Of a stretch of DNA of 64,000 nt, positions 60,195 through 64,000 are shown piece by piece (the first letter of the stretch is position 1; every line of letters begins with the position of its first letter). The translations under genes were made by a program, and so were the position numbers. The notes beneath the pieces were generated by a model. The model was not told the DNA's origin and did no database searches. It saw nothing but the letters and a program-made list of their open reading frames with translations. Origin of the DNA: Pararhizobium sp. (GTDB taxonomy: Bacteria > Pseudomonadota > Alphaproteobacteria > Rhizobiales > Rhizobiaceae); NCBI GenBank assembly GCA_017794825.1, contig CP051237.1, positions 5,691,342 to 5,755,341 of the forward strand, written 5' to 3'.

Positions 60195-60535
60195 GGCTGA
60201 TCTTTGCTCTCGTTCCGGTGCTCGTCGGCCCAGGCAAACAGATCGAACCGCACCGCATTGGAAACCCGGCGGAGGGCCGCGAGAATTTCCGCCATCGCAT
60301 TCGCCTTGTCGTCCTTGCGCAGCTTGGCGATCGACTTCATCGCCTTGATCTCGACTGGTGAAAACATCGCCTCGCGGGCTTCGTCAGCCAGTTCCTTGAT
60401 GTCGTTGCGGATGGCGTCCTGATCGCGCATCAGGTTCTCGAAGCGTTCGACGAAGTCGCGCACCGCCTTGTGGCGGTGGAGGTCGAAGATCTCGGAAAGA
60501 TCCGGCCGCTTTTCGTTGGGGATATCGGCCATCAT
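60191..60535 (-). CDS. GapR-family DNA-binding protein (DUF2312)
   Basis: A 114-aa helical protein whose AVRDFVERFENLMRDQDAIR, NDIKELADEAREAMFSPVEI and KAMKSIAKLRKDDKANAMAE match the GapR/DUF2312 family, chromosome-bound proteins of alphaproteobacteria that clamp overtwisted AT-rich DNA and assist replication. The prophage copy is a bit longer at the C-terminus (RFDLFAWADEHRNESKDQP). The ATG at 60535 shares a base with the TGA of the upstream 41-aa gene, and its stop overlaps the ParB/MT-A70 start by 4 bases. Confidence 0.82.
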   Translation of the reverse strand: MMADIPNEKRPDLSEIFDLHRHKAVRDFVERFENLMRDQDAIRNDIKELADEAREAMFSPVEIKAMKSIAKLRKDDKANAMAEILAALRRVSNAVRFDLFAWADEHRNESKDQP

Positions 60536-60660
60536 CACCCCCATAGCAACCAAGCGACAAACGCCACAGCGGCGATGATCAGCACGATAGACGCGGCGCT
60601 AACGGCCAAGAACCAGAGCAATGTGCGATGCCACCATTCATCCGGGAGCATGCCCATCAT
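60535..60660 (-). CDS. Small single-helix phage membrane protein
   Basis: A 41-aa peptide: MMGMLPDEWWHRTLLWFLAV followed by hydrophobic SAASIVLIIAAVAFVAWLLW. One membrane helix, no recognised family. Both ends overlap neighbours (TGATG with the GapR-like gene, ATGA with the 46-aa gene), which strongly supports translation. Role unknown; superinfection exclusion is one possibility for early-region membrane peptides. Confidence 0.6.
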   Translation of the reverse strand: MMGMLPDEWWHRTLLWFLAVSAASIVLIIAAVAFVAWLLWG

Positions 60661-60797
60661 CGCCGGGTCTCCCGCTTCGCTTCGCAGTCGCGTCTGTAGT
60701 CTTTGTCGGCCTCAACCGCCTGTTGCGCCGTACGGCCGGTTCGGTCGGTTATAACCGCCTGCTCACGGTAAAGGCGATCGATGGTTTCCTCGTCCAT
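60657..60797 (-). CDS. Small phage protein
   Basis: A 46-aa charged helical peptide: MDEETIDRLYREQAVITDRT, then GRTAQQAVEADKDYRRDCEA and a basic KRETRR tail. It overlaps the 41-aa gene by 4 bases (ATGA) and follows the CII-like gene stop at 60798 directly, fitting an early operon. No family recognised. Confidence 0.58.
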   Translation of the reverse strand: MDEETIDRLYREQAVITDRTGRTAQQAVEADKDYRRDCEAKRETRR

Positions 60798-61262
60798 TCA
60801 GCCGCCCTCCCCGTTCACCTTGGACTGAACGTTCCGCAGTTCACGGATCAGATCCTCGATGCGTGAGTTGGTCTCCCGGCGCTCGTGCGCGTCGAAAATC
60901 CGGTCTTCGAGCGCCGTCGCGAAACAGGTCGAGAAATGGCCGACCTGGCTGAGAATCCGCGCGAGGTCCGCCAGCGTCGCATTGCCGGCGGCAAGATCGT
61001 CGCCGCGAACAAGCCGGAAGGTTTGAAACTTTGCCAGCGTCTCGGTGATCACCGGAGAGCCCGCCATCTCTTCAAGCGGCGGAACAAGGTCCATGCGCAG
61101 GTGTTGTTCAGAATAGACCGGCGAATGACATTTCGAGAGATACCCGGCGCTGATCCCCAGATCCTGCGAGACGAAATTTACGCCTCCCGCAAGCGTTACC
61201 GCATGCCGCACCGCGGCCTTCAACATGTAGCCGGCCTTACGCGGCCCCGGCAGGTCGCCCAT
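60798..61262 (-). CDS. Phage CII-like regulatory protein
   Basis: A 154-aa protein with a helix-turn-helix-like start (VSQDLGISAGYLSKCHSPVY) and SEQHLRMDLVPPLEEMAGSP followed by a helical C-terminus. This resembles phage regulatory CII/CP76-type proteins, which activate the lysogeny genes or replication. The start ATG 61262 has an excellent AGGAGG Shine-Dalgarno and overlaps the Cro-like gene by 26 bases; ATG 61226 is an alternative. It is second in the early operon transcribed from the cro promoter. Confidence 0.62.
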   Translation of the reverse strand: MGDLPGPRKAGYMLKAAVRHAVTLAGGVNFVSQDLGISAGYLSKCHSPVYSEQHLRMDLVPPLEEMAGSPVITETLAKFQTFRLVRGDDLAAGNATLADLARILSQVGHFSTCFATALEDRIFDAHERRETNSRIEDLIRELRNVQSKVNGEGG

Positions 61263-61572
61263 TCTGCCCCTCCTGATTCTGGGAAATTGCTCGATTGCGA
61301 TTTTCGGTGACGGCGCGAGGCCGGCGAGCGATGGTCAGCCGGTCAGGCCGGTTCGATCTGAGCCAGGCAAGCCGCACGTCATGGAAGTCCCGAATGCCGA
61401 TTGATTCCCCGACGAGATCGATAACGGCCTGCCGGAATTCGCTGGGCGCATCGCGCTCGCCCGAGAGGTAACGGTGCACCGTTCGCGCCGGATTGGAGCC
61501 GCTGACCCCGCACCGTCTGGCCAGCTCGGCGAGGGTGAATCCCGCGCATTTGATTTTCAACTTAAGGTTCAT
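61237..61572 (-). CDS. Cro-like helix-turn-helix protein
   Basis: A 111-aa protein beginning MNLKLKIKCAGFTLAELARR, with an HTH in FTLAELARRCGVSGSNPART and VHRYLSGERDAPSEFRQAV, and a basic C-terminus. It is divergent from the CI-like repressor, the place of cro. The promoter TTGACA-18-CTATAA ends so close to ATG 61572 that the mRNA should be nearly leaderless; a GTG at 61578 is an alternative start. It heads the early operon leading to cII-like, GapR-like and replication genes. Confidence 0.75.
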   Translation of the reverse strand: MNLKLKIKCAGFTLAELARRCGVSGSNPARTVHRYLSGERDAPSEFRQAVIDLVGESIGIRDFHDVRLAWLRSNRPDRLTIARRPRAVTENRNRAISQNQEGQNGRPAGAA

Positions 61573-61579
61573 GGTCACG

Positions 61580-61609
61580 TTATAGCCTTTTCGGCTAATT
61601 TTTTGTCAA
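61580..61609 (-). promoter_or_regulatory. Early promoter of the cro-like operon with embedded operator
   Basis: On the minus strand, TTGACA (61604-61609) and CTATAA (61580-61585) are 18 bases apart, with operator TAGCC-N5-GGCTA (61583-61597) filling most of the spacer, starting 6 bases after the -35 box. Repressor binding would exclude RNA polymerase. Predicted initiation is near 61573, one base from the cro ATG. Confidence 0.75.
61583..61597. promoter_or_regulatory. CI operator 1, TAGCC-N5-GGCTA
   Basis: A 15-bp dyad TAGCC TTTTC GGCTA in the cI-cro intergenic region, inside the cro promoter. The same dyad occurs at 61642-61656 and 62465-62479. Confidence 0.75.
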
Positions 61610-61631
61610 GCCTGTTTTTGCTAATTTGTAT
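61603..61631 (+). promoter_or_regulatory. Promoter of the cI-like repressor gene
   Basis: TTGTCA (61603-61608) and TTGTAT (61626-61631) with a 17-base spacer precede ATG 61668. The -35 boxes of this promoter and the cro promoter overlap on opposite strands. Operator 2 (61642-61656) lies just past the expected start point, so the repressor would limit its own synthesis. Confidence 0.55.
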
Positions 61632-61641
61632 GTTTCAAAAC

Positions 61642-61656
61642 TAGCCAGACCGGCTA
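61642..61656. promoter_or_regulatory. CI operator 2, TAGCC-N5-GGCTA
   Basis: Dyad TAGCC AGACC GGCTA between the predicted cI promoter and its ATG (12 bases away), identical in its arms to operators 1 and 3. Likely autoregulatory. Confidence 0.7.
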
Positions 61657-61667
61657 ATGGTCGTTTG

Positions 61668-62300
61668 ATGAAAAACCGGATCAAAGTACTGATGAAGCAA
61701 CGCGGCCTGTCTAACGAGAGGTTGGCAGAGTTGACGGGATCCCATCCGGTAACAATCAGCAAGGTGATAAATGGGCACATCTCACTCAATCAAAAGTGGA
61801 TGAACCGTTTAGCCGAAGCACTTCATGTCACCCCTGCAGATCTCATTGACGGCCGCCCGGAATTACGGATGGTGACAGTCAAAGGATACGTACAGGCGGG
61901 AGAATGGTCAGAAAGCTGGGAACTCGAAGAAGAAGATCAGTATCAAGTACCAGTACCCGCTGACGAAGTTCTGTTGCCATACACCCTTCACGCCGCAGAA
62001 ACGCGCGGCGAAAGTATGAACAGGCGCTATCCTGAGGGTACTGTTGTTGTTTTTACTGAGGCCATTGAGACCGGGGAGCACCCACAGTTCGGGAAACGTT
62101 ATGTTGTGGAACGTGAACGCGCCGATGGCATGCGTGAAGCCACTGTCAAACTTTTATGGAAAAATCCGATAGGCCGGGCATTCTTGCTGCCCGAATCGGA
62201 CGATCCGAAATTTCAGAGTCCGATTGCGTTGGAGTCGGACAACGACGGCGACACAATTCGCATAATTGGTCAGGTGCGCTACGCCATCACCAGGGAGTGA
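61668..62300 (+). CDS. CI-like phage repressor (HTH + S24 autopeptidase)
   Basis: A 210-aa LexA/CI-type repressor. HTH within residues 1-62 (MKQRGLSNERLAELTGSHPV, TISKVINGHISLNQKWMNRL). The autoproteolytic domain has the Ala-Gly cleavage site at 77-78 (GYVQAGEW), catalytic Ser116 (RGESMNRRYPEG) and a matching Lys near 161 (EATVKLLWKNP), so SOS-induced self-cleavage is likely. It should bind the TAGCC-N5-GGCTA dyads and keep the prophage silent. ATG 61668 gives the normal HTH start; the frame opens at 61626 in the promoter. Confidence 0.92.
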   Translation: MKNRIKVLMKQRGLSNERLAELTGSHPVTISKVINGHISLNQKWMNRLAEALHVTPADLIDGRPELRMVTVKGYVQAGEWSESWELEEEDQYQVPVPADEVLLPYTLHAAETRGESMNRRYPEGTVVVFTEAIETGEHPQFGKRYVVERERADGMREATVKLLWKNPIGRAFLLPESDDPKFQSPIALESDNDGDTIRIIGQVRYAITRE

Positions 62301-62452
62301 GTTGAAACCTTGGATAGCAAACTCATTTTGCGACTGCTTTCACCGTCGGCCAAGTGATGGAATTTGACTGCCTGTAGCATCGGCCTTGAACAAGTCGCAT
62401 TTGACCAAGAGACCGAGATGCCTCTCAAAACTGTGCTACTTAACATTTCAAC

Positions 62453-62482
62453 TTGACAGCAACTTAGCCGATATGGCTATCT
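62453..62482 (+). promoter_or_regulatory. Repressor-controlled promoter of the 73-aa gene
   Basis: TTGACA (62453-62458), 18 bases, CTATCT (62477-62482), with a third TAGCC-N5-GGCTA operator at 62465-62479, starting exactly 6 bases after the -35 box as in the cro promoter. A rightward early phage promoter. Confidence 0.72.
62465..62479. promoter_or_regulatory. CI operator 3, TAGCC-N5-GGCTA
   Basis: Dyad TAGCC GATAT GGCTA within the rightward promoter before the 62512 gene. Same arms and spacing as operators 1 and 2. Confidence 0.72.
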
Positions 62483-62511
62483 ATGGTTGTTTTTAGCACC
62501 GAGGTATTTTC

Positions 62512-62733
62512 ATGAATCATATAAAGATACGACGCGCTCGCCGCACTGGCACCATTACACGGTGTATGGCCGAAATCATGCAAGAGCACATCGCGGACCA
62601 GGCCAGCGTGACGGAGGCCCAGCTTTTGGACGAAGGCTTTTCCCCCGAAGAAATCGCGGTGCACAGCGCCAAGGCAAAAGTGCTCTGTGCGACCCTGATC
62701 GACAGGCAGGTCGAACGAACCGCCCGGGCTTGA
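62512..62733 (+). CDS. Small rightward early phage protein
   Basis: A 73-aa protein: MNHIKIRRARRTGTITRCMA, EIMQEHIADQASVTEAQLLD, EGFSPEEIAVHSAKAKVLCA. ATG 62512 follows GAGG (62501-62504). No family recognised; the basic start and helix-rich body suggest a DNA- or RNA-contacting or inhibitor role, but this is a guess. Its promoter carries a CI-type operator in the spacer, so it is silent in the lysogen and made early after induction, leading the rightward operon that continues past the window. Confidence 0.65.
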   Translation: MNHIKIRRARRTGTITRCMAEIMQEHIADQASVTEAQLLDEGFSPEEIAVHSAKAKVLCATLIDRQVERTARA

Positions 62734-62942
62734 GGCGCGAAACTGCCGCGACCCGCACGAAGTGGCTGCGGTGTCGCGACGCTAAGAGACACCGCAGCCT
62801 TCAGAGGGTGGAACGACATCGGGATCTGAGAGGCGCAGTGTACAGCACCCGATACCATTCCAGCTCCGGCATAACATCCATGTTGCTACTATTGATAGTA
62901 CCAGATGTCATAACTCTATAAATGATTGTATGAGGCGACACA

Positions 62943-63146
62943 ATGATCCCTTCGCACAGAATGGACGCGGCGTCGGAAGCCGCACACAAGCTTAACAAGT
63001 ATGTTTCCTCCCTCCGCGGCTGGCTGGCATTCCCGGACCCGGAGAACAAGATCGCGGCTGATCATGTCGCTGACATCGAGAAACGCGCAAGACGCGAGTT
63101 CGGCAGGCTGGCCGAGATCTTCGAGGAAGGAGCCGGCAATGATTGA
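62943..63146 (+). CDS. Small phage protein
   Basis: A 67-aa helical protein: MIPSHRMDAASEAAHKLNKY, VSSLRGWLAFPDPENKIAAD, HVADIEKRARREFGRLAEIF. No recognised family. It overlaps the DUF4326 gene start by 8 bases. The 209 bases before it show no gene; an AT-rich segment just upstream (62881-62930) may hold a promoter. Confidence 0.55.
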   Translation: MIPSHRMDAASEAAHKLNKYVSSLRGWLAFPDPENKIAADHVADIEKRARREFGRLAEIFEEGAGND

Positions 63147-63504
63147 GCCCGTCCGCCTCCAGCTTTCTCGCAGGAAGGGTTTCGACCTGCAGGCACTCAG
63201 TCGCGTCACGAACGGATTACCCGCAATTGTGGTCGCTCGTCCGACGATCTGGGGGAACCCTTTCCGTCTGGGAATGATCCGTGTGCCAGAGCGGGGTGAG
63301 GAGTGCTCCGCTGTAACTATCGCAAGCCGGAGCGAGGCTGTATCCTGCTTTGAGGAGATGTTGAACTGTAGCCCTCGCAATTATCCATACGCGGAAGCCA
63401 TCCGGATAGAACTCCGCTGCAGGAACCTCGCCTGTTGGTGCCCTCTTCATAGTCCCTGCCACGCGGATGTCCTGCTGCGTATTGCGAACGAGCCTACCCC
63501 ATGA
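63139..63504 (+). CDS. DUF4326 family phage protein
   Basis: A 121-aa protein with the DUF4326 signature: AIVVARPTIWGNPFRLG, SEAVSCFEEML, and the Cys/His-containing end RCRNLACWCPLHSPCHADVL, where three cysteines and a histidine could bind a metal. The family is frequent in phage early regions, with unknown function. ATG 63139 lies within the end of the 67-aa gene and its stop overlaps the next ATG (63501), giving a tight rightward operon. The frame opens further upstream at 63001, which would run through the other gene. Confidence 0.8.
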   Translation: MIEPVRLQLSRRKGFDLQALSRVTNGLPAIVVARPTIWGNPFRLGMIRVPERGEECSAVTIASRSEAVSCFEEMLNCSPRNYPYAEAIRIELRCRNLACWCPLHSPCHADVLLRIANEPTP

Positions 63505-64000
63505 CAGCGTCTGCCACTCTGCGGGAGTCTGTCCGCAATCCCGACGCAAAGCGTCTGGCCCGGCTCCGCGCCCGGGCGGACGCCCTGCCCTCTGAACTTG
63601 CGATGGCTTACAGCGACGGTCTGCTGCTGATCGAATGGACCGATCCCGCAACGAAGAAGCCGGAGGTACTCGCGAGCTTCTCGCCCTCCGCACCCTCCGA
63701 TCTGGTTGAGCAGCTTGCCGCAGCTCCGGAGACAATCCGTTTTCTTCTGAACCTGATCGACCGGGCCACGGCGAAGATCCGCGATCTACAGGGACGGCAG
63801 GAGGATCAGCCCCAAACTCTCAGACCGAATGGCAACTATGCCGCTAACTGCGCAATTGTTTGCGATGATCCTTTGTTCCGGGAATATATGGAACTGTGGC
63901 ACGGCCTGGAGCGGGATGCCGACAAGGATTGGCTTGTTGGCAAATTGCACCAGGTCCTCGATATCGGCTCGCGGCGCGAGCTGAACACCGACCCTGCCGC
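63501..64000 (+). CDS. Hypothetical phage early protein, cut by the window edge
   Basis: An open frame from ATG 63501 without a stop to the window end (166 codons seen): MTASATLRESVRNPDAKRLA, then ELAMAYSDGLLLIEWTDPAT, APSDLVEQLAAAPETIRFLL and FREYMELWHGLERDADKDWL. It overlaps the DUF4326 stop (ATGA). The central helical part resembles Ea22-type hypothetical phage proteins only loosely. Partial at the 3' end. Confidence 0.6.
   Translation, partial: MTASATLRESVRNPDAKRLARLRARADALPSELAMAYSDGLLLIEWTDPATKKPEVLASFSPSAPSDLVEQLAAAPETIRFLLNLIDRATAKIRDLQGRQEDQPQTLRPNGNYAANCAIVCDDPLFREYMELWHGLERDADKDWLVGKLHQVLDIGSRRELNTDPA

Overview
The window reads as a chromosomal segment of an alphaproteobacterium, most likely Hyphomicrobiales (Rhizobiales). 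Support comes from the order accC - aat - DUF2155 - NDUFA12-like, the mitochondrial-type complex I accessory subunit, and a 20-bp piece matching the 3' end of a rhizobial-type tRNA-Leu. The species is not identified.

Layout. (1) 1-13015, core and conserved genes: end of accC, aat, a pRiA4b ORF-3-like gene, DUF2155, an NDUFA12 homologue, a GNAT acetyltransferase, gatB, a DUF6455 protein, the cyoABCD quinol oxidase operon, and a compact minus-strand cassette of carbamoyltransferase, SxtJ-like protein, a 50-aa DUF5989-type membrane peptide and an SGNH hydrolase. (2) 13310-24314, accessory metabolism: acyl-CoA ligase, a kinase-like/TolB-N/TPR fusion, nitroreductase, glycine-zipper lipoprotein, two alpha/beta hydrolases, a Sel1-repeat protein, and a LysR gene opposite an NAD(P)-binding protein and an SDR with a large internal deletion. 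(3) 24455-28736, a decayed patch: broken IS1595-type transposase, a hypothetical gene, an MFS transporter, about 1 kb without genes holding five ~60-bp repeats, and the tRNA-Leu fragment, a likely old integration edge. (4) 28737-33006: two alpha/beta hydrolases with apparent Cys nucleophiles, a divergent LysR regulator, and an overlapping membrane-bound adenylate cyclase.

(5) 33382 to beyond 64000: a long prophage of lambda/HK97-like siphovirus type, mostly on the minus strand, with the lysis end at the left and the immunity region at the right. From right to left it has cI/cro/cII-like regulators, GapR-like, ParB/MT-A70 and C5-methyltransferase-like genes, a winged-helix replication-like gene with internal iteron-like repeats, a NusG-like gene, terminase, portal, a protease-capsid fusion, connector and tail genes, holins and a GH108 endolysin. 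The cI-family repressor probably acts on three copies of TAGCC-N5-GGCTA, two of them inside promoters of identical geometry. A -1 frameshift on A AAA AAC probably makes the extended tail chaperone. Cargo includes a haem peroxidase with a small partner on the opposite strand, and a MaoC-type dehydratase inside the tail operon. The terminase large subunit carries a one-base frameshift, so the prophage may be defective unless this is a sequence error. The integrase and right end lie outside the window.
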